Below are positions 1 through 6,280 of a stretch of 9,926 bases of DNA, in pieces (the stretch's first letter is position 1; each line of letters starts with the position of its first letter). The position numbers and the translations under genes were made by a program. This stretch comes from a bacterium (lineage in GTDB: Bacteria > Cyanobacteriota > Vampirovibrionia > Obscuribacterales > Obscuribacteraceae), in contig JAUIJG010000187.1 in NCBI GenBank assembly GCA_030431355.1, positions 1 through 9,926 on the forward strand, read 5' to 3'. The notes beneath the pieces are model-generated. The model made no database searches and had not been told where the DNA came from. It saw only the letters and a list, made by a program, of their open reading frames with translations.

Positions 1-1105
1 CTACGGTGAAGCCGGGATTCAGGGATGGATCAACCGCGGACCCTATCAGTGATGTGATTATAGGTTTCACGCGGTTGGAGATCGTGCTGTCATCGTAGGT
101 TATATGCTTGAGCGGGTCTCCGTATATGGTATTGATACCGGTTCTGCTTTGCACGAATTTATCGAGACCTTTTAAAGTACATCCGGGTCCCGTGAGAATG
201 ATTTCGTCAAGCTTTACCTGGCCTGCCTGGGATTCGTAAAATTCAAGAGAGCGTTCCAGTTCATCGGTTATATCGCTGAAGATTGTCCGTGCCACCTGGG
301 CCGCTTCACCCAACTTTTCGTTTCTAGGCGGGGCTCCGAAGAGTGGTATGTCGGGTAGAAGATCAAGGGCGTCTTCATAGTCCATACCAAGGCTTCTAGA
401 TATCGCCTCCGTCAGTGTTTCGACACCGATGATTACCGAGCGCCCGAACAGGGGCATTGTGTTTTTGATAAAGTTGATGTCGGTGGCATCCTGACGCAAG
501 TTGACCGTCATGCTTACTCTGTCGATGGAATCGAAGCCTCCCAGGGACAGTCCACGGATGGCTGCCAGGGAAGAGACTTCAACTTTGCCCAGTAGAGCGC
601 CGGCACTGTCGGCAGTGCGCCAATAAGATTCGATAATTGATCTTTGCACCGCGGCCAGTATGACGTCGACTCTTCTTACTCCATCCGGGTCTGTTCTTTC
701 CGTGGTCGGCATCAAAGACCAGTCGAGATTGGCGTCGGCAATCGGAAACGGAACATGGGTGGTGGCTTCCTGGGTGACAACTTCCGCCAGCTCATCGGCC
801 GGCATTCCGGTGGGGACAGGCATTAATCTGATAACTGCCGATTGGGCCGGAATGGTTGTGTTGATTGTCGGTGAGGGACCTGATGCGGGAATTCCTGCCT
901 GGACGAAGAGATCCATTATCAGGGCGCCCAGGGTCTGGGGGTCGGTAACGAGTCCTTCTCTAATTGTGTTGGCCGGCGTGGGAAGGGAGGCAAAATGCAC
1001 GACCTCTATGCCGTTGCGCGTTTTCTCAAGCTGGGCCATAGTGATCGCATCACTATTGATATCTATGCCTATTAGTGGCGCTTGCTTTCTTCTAAATCCA
1101 AACAC
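1..1105 (-). CDS. pilM: Type IV pilus assembly protein PilM, 3' end outside the window
   Basis: This encodes the cytoplasmic actin-like ATPase-fold protein of the type IV pilus inner-membrane alignment complex, which binds the N-terminal tail of PilN. I translated it from a GTG at 1105; 368 codons are open to the window edge, close to the full family length. The N-terminal phosphate-1 loop of the FtsA/MreB-like fold reads IGIDINSDAI (residues 12-21). Other PilM-like stretches are the VTQEATTHVPFPI segment near residue 122, the long helix ITDELERSLEFYES, and the glycine turn in IILTGPGCTLKGLD. An in-frame TAA lies 9 bases upstream, so GTG is the earliest possible start; AAGG (1116-1113) gives a ribosome binding site about 7 bases ahead. 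It follows the prepilin peptidase by 20 bases, so it is probably cotranscribed. The known family order suggests pilN/pilO may follow beyond base 1, but this is not visible. Confidence 0.93.
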   Translation of the reverse strand, partial: MFGFRRKQAPLIGIDINSDAITMAQLEKTRNGIEVVHFASLPTPANTIREGLVTDPQTLGALIMDLFVQAGIPASGPSPTINTTIPAQSAVIRLMPVPTGMPADELAEVVTQEATTHVPFPIADANLDWSLMPTTERTDPDGVRRVDVILAAVQRSIIESYWRTADSAGALLGKVEVSSLAAIRGLSLGGFDSIDRVSMTVNLRQDATDINFIKNTMPLFGRSVIIGVETLTEAISRSLGMDYEDALDLLPDIPLFGAPPRNEKLGEAAQVARTIFSDITDELERSLEFYESQAGQVKLDEIILTGPGCTLKGLDKFVQSRTGINTIYGDPLKHITYDDSTISNRVKPIITSLIGSAVDPSLNPGFTV

Positions 1106-1125
1106 TCTGGAGCCTTAGCTTAGTA

Positions 1126-2379
1126 TCACTGGATGAAATACGCTTGTTGTAGTATGCCCATGACACCGTCCAGGGCACCAGGAACAGTTATAAACATAGC
1201 AAATGCTGCTCCGATCGCCAAGGATGGTCCGAAAGGAAAGCGGGCCTGGAATTTCGAGCCGGAGAAAATGGCAGATATTAATCCGCCGGCGATGCCGCCC
1301 ATCAAGGCCAGGGATAGAAGCTGAGGGCTCATCCACGGTTTCATATTTCCAGTAAGGCTTCCGAAAGCCAGAAGCGGTATGGAGAGAAGGGCTGCTCCCA
1401 CGGCGAAACCTATAAGAAACGGTTTCTTGATCGTATGCAAAACTTTTCTGCGACGCATGTCGACGAATAAATAGACCGCTCCCATCAGTGAACCGACCAG
1501 GAAGGCGAGCATAACCGAGACGAGCATACCCTGCAATCCCAGCCAGGAGGCTATCACCGCCGATAGGACCGCGTCTCCGCCTCCCATAACAATGTTTGCT
1601 TCTTCGTCGTACTCTTCCTCTTCAATCTCAAAAACTCTGTCCAGTAGAGGATCTTCTTCTTCTTTCTCTTCCTCTTCTTCGCCATCCCGCAAAAATTTAA
1701 GCACCACCAGTCCGTAGAAATCGATATAGTCGAAGACTATGTAGCTGATCCCGATTCCGGCCATGGTGTTGAAAAACAAGTCCTGGTGAAAGCCTACATA
1801 GCTTAATGTATCCATGGTGTACAGATAGTTGAACGTGATCCCTTTTGCTTTTTCAGCCATTTGGCCAACAAAATGACTGATTACGGTGGGATCGTTTCGG
1901 TCACAAAGAAAATATGATCGATAAACTATGCCGAGCAACATGGCTGGATAGGTTATTTCATGGGGAATCAGCTTTTCTCTAAAGTCGGTAATACAAACGG
2001 CGATAAGGACTGAGCCGAAAAATGCCATGGCTAGTCCGTGTATGGTGAGTCCAAAGGCGCTGAACACAAGGAAAAACATCAATCCGGTGAAGGCTTCTAC
2101 CACTGGATATTGCCAGCTTATTGACTTAGAACAGCTTTTGCATTTCCCCTGCAACATTAAGTAGGAAATTATAGGAATCAAATCCAGGATGCCAAGCCGT
2201 GTTTCGCAATGGGGGCAGTAGGAAGGTTTAAAGACCCAGGACTCTTCTTTGAGGGATCTAAGTGCCACCACATTGAGAAAGCTGCCGACGCAGATTCCGA
2301 GCACCACCACCAGTACGATCCGGGCAAGCGCGTATTGATCCCCGCTTAGAAAAGAGTTGTCTTGAAATAAAGCTTGCAC
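1126..2379 (-). CDS. pilD: Prepilin peptidase / N-methyltransferase (A24 family, PilD) with enlarged acidic insert
   Basis: This polytopic inner-membrane aspartic protease cleaves the leader of type IV prepilins and, in the bifunctional form, methylates the new N-terminus. The N-terminal domain begins with a membrane segment containing GICVGSFLNVV (28-38), followed by the two zinc-type cysteine pairs CPHC (55-58) and CKSC (80-83). The first catalytic Asp is D132 in TDFREKLIP and the second is D269 in GGGD. The FPFGPSLAIGA motif lies at 381-391. At 417 residues it is much longer than the usual 250-290. The excess lies mainly between the two aspartates, which are 137 residues apart instead of about 60-65, and includes a run of Glu/Asp at 233-261. 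The start is GTG, directly and in frame after the TAA of the permease gene, so no earlier start is possible; no strong ribosome binding site is visible and translational coupling is likely. All catalytic residues are present, so I infer an active enzyme. Confidence 0.95.
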   Translation of the reverse strand: MQALFQDNSFLSGDQYALARIVLVVVLGICVGSFLNVVALRSLKEESWVFKPSYCPHCETRLGILDLIPIISYLMLQGKCKSCSKSISWQYPVVEAFTGLMFFLVFSAFGLTIHGLAMAFFGSVLIAVCITDFREKLIPHEITYPAMLLGIVYRSYFLCDRNDPTVISHFVGQMAEKAKGITFNYLYTMDTLSYVGFHQDLFFNTMAGIGISYIVFDYIDFYGLVVLKFLRDGEEEEEKEEEDPLLDRVFEIEEEEYDEEANIVMGGGDAVLSAVIASWLGLQGMLVSVMLAFLVGSLMGAVYLFVDMRRRKVLHTIKKPFLIGFAVGAALLSIPLLAFGSLTGNMKPWMSPQLLSLALMGGIAGGLISAIFSGSKFQARFPFGPSLAIGAAFAMFITVPGALDGVMGILQQAYFIQ

Positions 2380-3174
2380 TTAAGGGAATTCTCTTCTTTC
2401 GTTGACCAGAGCCGCCAGACCCAGTAGCAATACTACATAAGCAGCTATATAAGACACAAGGTAACTGAGGATTTCCGGGGATGGAGGTTCCATGTAGGTA
2501 AGCTCCAGCCTGATACGAGTCAACCCTGCTAGATCAGGTAATACCCAATAAATAGAGCTCAATAGCGTTTTTGCTATCTGATTTTGCGACATGTTGCTCA
2601 GCTCAAGCAGGGAGCTTCCAAGATGGCCGATAAACCAGATGGACAGAGTAAAGATAACGCTCATGATAGGTGTGGAGAAGGTTGAAAAAAATGTGGCTAT
2701 GGCGAGTACGAATAGAAGTTCGGCCAGTACCAGACTGAGTGCTCCTGCGAGCCAGGGTAGGTGCAACTGAATCTGGTGGTTCGGCTCCACCATCCAAACG
2801 AGAGCCGCCAAAAACAAGCCCATGGCTGCGGTCACCAGGATAATGCAGAGCGCCAGTCCCAGGTATTTTCCAAGGATAAACTGCCAGCTGGTAACCGGTT
2901 TGGAGAAAATTACATATATTGTTCTTCTATCCAATTCCTTGTACACAAGATTTGTGCCGGTGAAGACCGTTATGATTCCGCCAATTATGGCTATTACCGA
3001 TAGACCCAGATCTTCTATTATGCGAATCTCCTGGCCAATGGAAAGCGAGCCCAGAACGATTCCCAGCATGGTTATCGAGCAGGCGAAAATAAAAAAAGCG
3101 TACAAAACCCGGTCCCTGACCGACTCCCTGAAAGTATTGAGCGCTATGGCGAAAGTGGCTTTAACCTTCTGCAT
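2380..3174 (-). CDS. ABC-2 type transporter permease
   Basis: This is an integral membrane subunit of an ABC exporter, 264 residues. About six hydrophobic helices can be seen, at roughly 24-46, 56-74, 105-127, 141-167, 170-190 and 236-257. The segment KELDRRTIYVIFSKPVTSWQFILGKYLG (79-106) is a hallmark of ABC-2 permeases of the NosY-like group; it lies on the cytoplasmic side and probably touches the ATPase. The ATG at 3174 overlaps the end of the ATPase gene by 14 bases, with a GAGG ribosome binding site inside the ATPase coding sequence. The partner is therefore clearly the upstream ATPase. The TAA stop is followed immediately by the GTG of the prepilin peptidase gene. The substrate cannot be read from the sequence; lipid-linked, polysaccharide, peptide or pilus-related cargo are all possible. 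Confidence 0.88.
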   Translation of the reverse strand: MQKVKATFAIALNTFRESVRDRVLYAFFIFACSITMLGIVLGSLSIGQEIRIIEDLGLSVIAIIGGIITVFTGTNLVYKELDRRTIYVIFSKPVTSWQFILGKYLGLALCIILVTAAMGLFLAALVWMVEPNHQIQLHLPWLAGALSLVLAELLFVLAIATFFSTFSTPIMSVIFTLSIWFIGHLGSSLLELSNMSQNQIAKTLLSSIYWVLPDLAGLTRIRLELTYMEPPSPEILSYLVSYIAAYVVLLLGLAALVNERREFP

Positions 3175-3940
3175 CGTTATCCTCTGCGGAAGTTTCTATC
3201 TTTTCCAGAAAGTAGTCTTCCAGATCTTTATAGCTGTCTCCCCGGGAGATGTTGGCAATCTCTTCTTCGGCAACAAGTTTGCCCTGGTTCATAATGCCGA
3301 TGCGATCGCATACTTCGTTTACGTCAGGGAGGAGATGGGAGTTGAAAAATACGGTTTTTCCTTGCTTCTTCAATTGATGGAGAATCTCTCTTATATCTCT
3401 TCTTCCTATTGGATCGAGGCCGCTCATCGGTTCATCCAGAAACAAAATCTCGGGATCATTAACCAGAGACTGAGCAATTCCCAGACGTTGAAGCATACCC
3501 TTTGAATATTGATTCATCGGCTTATCCGCCCACTGGCGGCTGAGACCGACAGAGTCTACCAACTCTTCTCTTCGTTTTCTGAGATCCGCCTGGGAGCCTT
3601 CAAGACCGAACAGTTGGCCGACAAATTCCAGAAACTCCATGCCGGTCAAATGGGAGTAAAAGTAAGGATTCTCCGGTAAAAAGCCGATGGACTTAAGGGC
3701 TTCCGGATGACCTGGAGGTTTTCCCAGAATGCTTATCTCACCGGAGTCAGGTCGCAGAAGGCCCAGCAATACTTTTATTGTTGTGGTTTTGCCCGCTCCA
3801 TTCGGTCCGAGCAATCCGTAGGTCTCTCCCCTGTGAACGGAGAGATTCAGCTGGTCCAGGGTTCTTATCCGTTTTCGCAAAAAGCTGCTTACCCGGTCTT
3901 TGCTAAGACCGACAACGGTAATCACATCCTCAGGGACCAT
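3161..3940 (-). CDS. ABC transporter ATP-binding protein (ABC-2 exporter type)
   Basis: This cytoplasmic ATPase, 259 residues, would drive the adjacent ABC-2 permease. The Walker A motif GPNGAGKTT is at 45-53. The Q-loop region reads FLPENPYFY (88-95), with Glu at the usual Gln position, as is common in this exporter group. The signature YSKGM (145-149) replaces LSGGQ, also common in ABC-2 partners. Walker B ILFLDE ends with the catalytic E170, the D-loop is SGLD (173-176) and the switch His is H202. The C-terminal tail (about 235-259) is short and acidic. The ATG starts immediately after the TAA of the sigma factor gene, with AAAGG about 7 bases upstream, and the 3' end overlaps the permease start by 14 bases. 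Tight packing with the permease makes a dedicated two-gene exporter near certain, but the substrate is unknown. Confidence 0.95.
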   Translation of the reverse strand: MVPEDVITVVGLSKDRVSSFLRKRIRTLDQLNLSVHRGETYGLLGPNGAGKTTTIKVLLGLLRPDSGEISILGKPPGHPEALKSIGFLPENPYFYSHLTGMEFLEFVGQLFGLEGSQADLRKRREELVDSVGLSRQWADKPMNQYSKGMLQRLGIAQSLVNDPEILFLDEPMSGLDPIGRRDIREILHQLKKQGKTVFFNSHLLPDVNEVCDRIGIMNQGKLVAEEEIANISRGDSYKDLEDYFLEKIETSAEDNDAEG

Positions 3941-4792
3941 TTAGCTACCTTTCTGATTAGGTGCCTTTTTACTCTTCTGGGTGATGATCTTGTGTAACTC
4001 TGTGGTTGCCGCCCGCAATCTTCTGGAGACTTGCATCTGGGAAATACCCAGGCGTCTTGCCACTTCTGTCTGGCTCAGGTCTTCGTAGAAGGTAAGCTGG
4101 ACCACTTCCCGGAGACCATCTCTTAGTTGCTTGATGGCTTCCGCCAGCATGAAACGATCTTCTTTGGCAAGTTGATTGTTGTGATATCTGCCATCCACCA
4201 GGGTGTCTATCAGAGATTGTTCGGAGCCGGCGTCGTTGGAGAGAGCCTGATCCAGGGAAATGAGGGTCCGTCTACGATCAACTTCGTAGGCTTCGTTCAC
4301 CCGGGAGACAGGAATTTCCAGCTCGCTTGCGATTTCGGTGTCCGATGGTTCTCTGCCCAGACGGGCTGTGAGGTTCTGAACCAAGCGATTGATTCTGAAA
4401 GACAGCTCTTGAAGCTCCCTTGGAGCTCTGATCATAGCGGTCTTATCCCTGAGATAGTGCCTGATCTCCCCGGTTATAAGGTGGGTGGCGTAAGTCTGAA
4501 ACTTCGCTCCCGCGTCCGGTTTGAACTGATCCACTGCTTTGATGAGGCCGATGCTTCCGACCTGAATCAAGTCCTCGACAGGGTCTGTCGAACGTCTTGC
4601 TAATCCATAGGCGATTCGTTTTACCAGCGGCAGGGCTGCCTGGATTATAGAGTCCCTCAGCGCTGGATCGCGCGTGGAAGAATACTTAGCAAGCCATTCA
4701 TGAATCTGGTCATGCTGTTTGGAAGTATCTGATTTGGGATTCTTTGAATGTCCCTGAGCTGACCGTTTTGTCTGCAAACTTCTGCTCACCAT
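3941..4792 (-). CDS. RNA polymerase sigma factor, sigma-70 group 3 (SigB/SigF/SigG type)
   Basis: This is a 283-residue alternative sigma factor. Region 2 spans about 45-118 and includes DLIQVGSIGLIKAVDQF (74-90, core binding) and KFQTYATHLITGEIRHYLRDK (97-117, -10 recognition and melting). Region 3 (about 120-200) contains PRELQEL and the PSDTEIASELEIP helix-turn-helix. Region 4 (about 215-268) ends in the -35-binding helix-turn-helix SQTEVARRLGISQMQVSRRLR (240-260). Having all of regions 2, 3 and 4 but no region 1.1 places it with the SigB/SigF/SigG/WhiG-like factors rather than primary or ECF types. A basic, Ser-rich tail of about 25 residues precedes region 2. It is the first gene of the operon leading to the ABC exporter, prepilin peptidase and pilM. 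No anti-sigma or anti-anti-sigma gene is visible nearby. In Synechocystis the related SigF is required for pilin expression; a similar role here is inference. Confidence 0.93.
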   Translation of the reverse strand: MVSRSLQTKRSAQGHSKNPKSDTSKQHDQIHEWLAKYSSTRDPALRDSIIQAALPLVKRIAYGLARRSTDPVEDLIQVGSIGLIKAVDQFKPDAGAKFQTYATHLITGEIRHYLRDKTAMIRAPRELQELSFRINRLVQNLTARLGREPSDTEIASELEIPVSRVNEAYEVDRRRTLISLDQALSNDAGSEQSLIDTLVDGRYHNNQLAKEDRFMLAEAIKQLRDGLREVVQLTFYEDLSQTEVARRLGISQMQVSRRLRAATTELHKIITQKSKKAPNQKGS

Positions 4793-4819
4793 CTTTGTTT
4801 ATCTAACCCGGTAATTTCT

Positions 4820-4847
4820 ATTGTATGGCCTTTAGGCAATTTATCAA
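4820..4847 (-). promoter_or_regulatory. Sigma-70-type promoter of the sigma factor/ABC/pilD/pilM operon
   Basis: On the minus strand TTGATA (4847-4842; 5 of 6 bases match TTGACA) is separated by 16 bases from TACAAT (4825-4820; 5 of 6 match TATAAT). A transcript would begin near 4813 and reach the sigma factor ATG at 4792 after roughly 20 bases. The spacer contains the short inverted repeat GCCT-AA-AGGC, a possible operator. The remainder of the 4793-4963 gap holds no other gene that I can see. There is also no hairpin plus T-run terminator for the SDR gene, so some transcription may enter from upstream. Confidence 0.6.
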
Positions 4848-4963
4848 ACAAATTATTTAAATGCTAGGGCCAAAATCGGTCTACTTTCCCTGCAAACTTA
4901 TCAATAATGCATCTCTAGCGTATATTTGTGTGTGTTGTCAGGGGTCGAATAATTGGTCTTAAG

Positions 4964-6001
4964 TCAGGCCCTACTTGGATTTACCAGTCTGGGGGCTGAT
5001 TTAATAACTTGATCCTCCAGGGCATATTCCGCCGGATCAATTTTTTTCAGAGGATTTTCTATTTGCCAGCTTATTGTCTTGGCAAGAGCATCTTCTATGT
5101 CTGTCTTCTTATTGCTTCCCAGATATCTTGCGATGGCCTGGCAGTCGATGGTCAGGTCTTGATCCCAGTCGAAATCTTCCCTTATATGATTAGGTAGTTG
5201 GGAGTCTTCCACCGAGATGATTTCCCCGTCCCAGTTCATCGACCGGGCCAGCATGTTTATCCAGTCTTTCTCGGTTACCGCTTCTCTTTCTCCCACGTTG
5301 AATACATGACTGTCTCCATCGTCTTTGACGGCACAGGCGGAGATGCAAGCTGCCACATCTTCGACGTATCCGCGAGTTACTCGCCAGTTGGCTTGCCTTT
5401 TGCCCAGAAGAATTGCCGGTCTCTTTTCATGCATTCTGGTGACATACTCAAAGGTGCGGCTCTGGGGATCATTAGGTCCGAATACCACCGGTAATCTCAA
5501 TATCGTGGATGGCACTTTCGTATCGCTTCGAGTCAAGCCTTCCACCAGAAGCTTCTCATACATATAGGATGTGTGGAGCGCGTCCACGGCGTTGCCCCGG
5601 TAAGGAAACAGAAGCTCCCTCAATGGAGCATCTTCTTTGAGAGGCGTTTCGTCGTAGGTGCCTATCTCCAGTTTACGAAGGCGATTGTAAGCTCTGTAGA
5701 CATCGATGCTGCTAACCATGACCAGACGTTTCAGGGTTTCAGGCACACTGGTGAGTACGCTCCAGGTTTCCTGGGCAGTCCTGGGGATCATGTCAATCAC
5801 CACATCCGGATTGACCTCTGTCATAGTCCTCTTTAGTTCGCGAATCTTGGAGCGGTCACAGATGACCGAATTAACGCCCCTGGGAAACTCGGCCTCGCTG
5901 CGGCCACGGTGCATGACATAGACTTCATGAGCTTCCTGGTTGAGATTTCTTACGACAAAAGAACCGATGAAACCGGTACCACCGATTACAAGAACACGCA
6001 T
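4964..6001 (-). CDS. NAD(P)-dependent epimerase/dehydratase, extended SDR family
   Basis: This 345-residue enzyme has an N-terminal Rossmann fold and a smaller C-terminal substrate domain. The dinucleotide loop GGTGFIG is at 7-13. HRGR (31-34) follows the second strand, where basic residues can favour the NADP phosphate. CDRSK (48-52) contributes the usual Asp near the adenine. The catalytic set is present: Ser in VSSIDVY (S97/S98) and the YxxxK pair Y146/K150 in SYMYEK. RLPVVFGPND (189-198) is the typical extended-SDR strand that forms the substrate pocket. The substrate is often a nucleotide sugar, but the sequence does not tell which, and CSP41-like members also exist. The ATG is preceded by AGGGAG at a good distance. 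It is separated from the sigma factor operon by 171 bases and has its own upstream regulatory region, so it is probably a single transcription unit. Confidence 0.88.
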   Translation of the reverse strand: MRVLVIGGTGFIGSFVVRNLNQEAHEVYVMHRGRSEAEFPRGVNSVICDRSKIRELKRTMTEVNPDVVIDMIPRTAQETWSVLTSVPETLKRLVMVSSIDVYRAYNRLRKLEIGTYDETPLKEDAPLRELLFPYRGNAVDALHTSYMYEKLLVEGLTRSDTKVPSTILRLPVVFGPNDPQSRTFEYVTRMHEKRPAILLGKRQANWRVTRGYVEDVAACISACAVKDDGDSHVFNVGEREAVTEKDWINMLARSMNWDGEIISVEDSQLPNHIREDFDWDQDLTIDCQAIARYLGSNKKTDIEDALAKTISWQIENPLKKIDPAEYALEDQVIKSAPRLVNPSRA

Positions 6002-6035
6002 CTGAGTCTCCCTATTTTTCTACCTTTTTTAGAGG

Positions 6036-6060
6036 AACTGGTATTTAGTTATTGCCAGTT
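6036..6060 (-). repeat. Inverted repeat AACTGG-N13-CCAGTT at the expected 5' end of the SDR transcript
   Basis: A perfect 6-base inverted repeat with a 13-base A/T-rich interior lies between the candidate -10 box and the ribosome binding site of the SDR gene. If transcription starts near 6061, as the -10 box predicts, the repeat would be the very first sequence of the message. It could act as a 5' stem-loop that affects stability or as a repressor half-site pair. The stem is short, so chance is possible. Confidence 0.35.
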
Positions 6061-6067
6061 TAACCGC

Positions 6068-6109
6068 AGTATAGGGGGAATGCAAACGGTTTTGCCCATT
6101 TTTACCCAT
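6068..6109 (-). promoter_or_regulatory. Candidate SDR gene promoter with tandem 10-base repeat over the -35 region
   Basis: TATACT (6073-6068, minus strand) is a good -10 hexamer, but at 17 bases upstream there is only GGCAAA, not a recognisable -35. Exactly there sit two head-to-tail copies of a 10-base unit, ATGGGTAAAA (6109-6100) and ATGGGCAAAA (6099-6090), which differ in one base. A poor -35 overlapped by direct repeats one helical turn apart is the arrangement expected for an activator, such as a response regulator, that helps polymerase bind. Activator identity is unknown. The predicted leader is about 60 bases long. Confidence 0.4.
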
Positions 6110-6246
6110 GTTCGCAATTAACTTTGAAGTTTGAAGGGCTTTACAGATTAACCTCGGTTGTGTTCGCTACCACCACTAATGATGGCAATCTCTCCTTCTC
6201 TTCTTCCTGCGCAATTAGCCCCCGGCGCTGCTTTGCTATTTAAGGG

Positions 6247-6252
6247 TATAAT
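6247..6252 (+). promoter_or_regulatory. -10 box of the DUF4037 gene
   Basis: A perfect TATAAT, preceded by GGG, lies 28 bases ahead of the ATG at 6281, which would give a leader of about 22 bases. I find no good -35 hexamer at 16-18 bases upstream. The GGGTAT part resembles the -10 of SigB-type promoters, but the matching upstream element is not visible either. The position supports the ATG at 6281 as the true start rather than an upstream codon. Confidence 0.4.
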
Positions 6253-6280
6253 CTCTAGCTCTATTCAGGTAGGCAATATT

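Larger units (their letters stand above)
6002..6280. other. Divergent intergenic region between the SDR gene and the DUF4037 gene
   Basis: This 279-base stretch holds no convincing gene. It contains the candidate promoter and repeats of the SDR gene on its left side (6036-6109) and a TATAAT box for the DUF4037 gene on its right (6247-6252). A 7-base tandem repeat, TTTGAAG twice (6123-6136), lies in the middle. An open frame runs in from 6158 in phase with the DUF4037 gene, but it is not supported as coding because the family N-terminus begins at the ATG at 6281. Confidence 0.6.

Noticed and set aside
145..149. Non-LSGGQ signature of the ABC ATPase (residues given) as a sign of inactivation
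   Set aside because: YSKGM is common in ABC-2 exporter ATPases, and all other nucleotide-binding motifs are intact.
660..1118. Plus-strand open frame of 152 codons
   Set aside because: It lies opposite pilM, whose translated protein matches its family throughout; this is an antisense shadow.
1597..1683. Pyrimidine-rich CTTCTT tract on the plus strand as a simple-sequence repeat or phase-variation site
   Set aside because: It is the complement of Glu/Asp codons in the prepilin peptidase and is irregular, without a uniform repeat unit long enough for slippage.
2822..3505. Plus-strand open frame of 227 codons across the ABC genes
   Set aside because: It is antisense to the ATPase and permease, both with clear family motifs; the product has no recognisable domain.
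6158..6280. 41-residue N-terminal extension of the DUF4037 protein
   Set aside because: The family sequence starts at the ATG at 6281, which has its own ribosome binding site, and the extension covers the TATAAT box.
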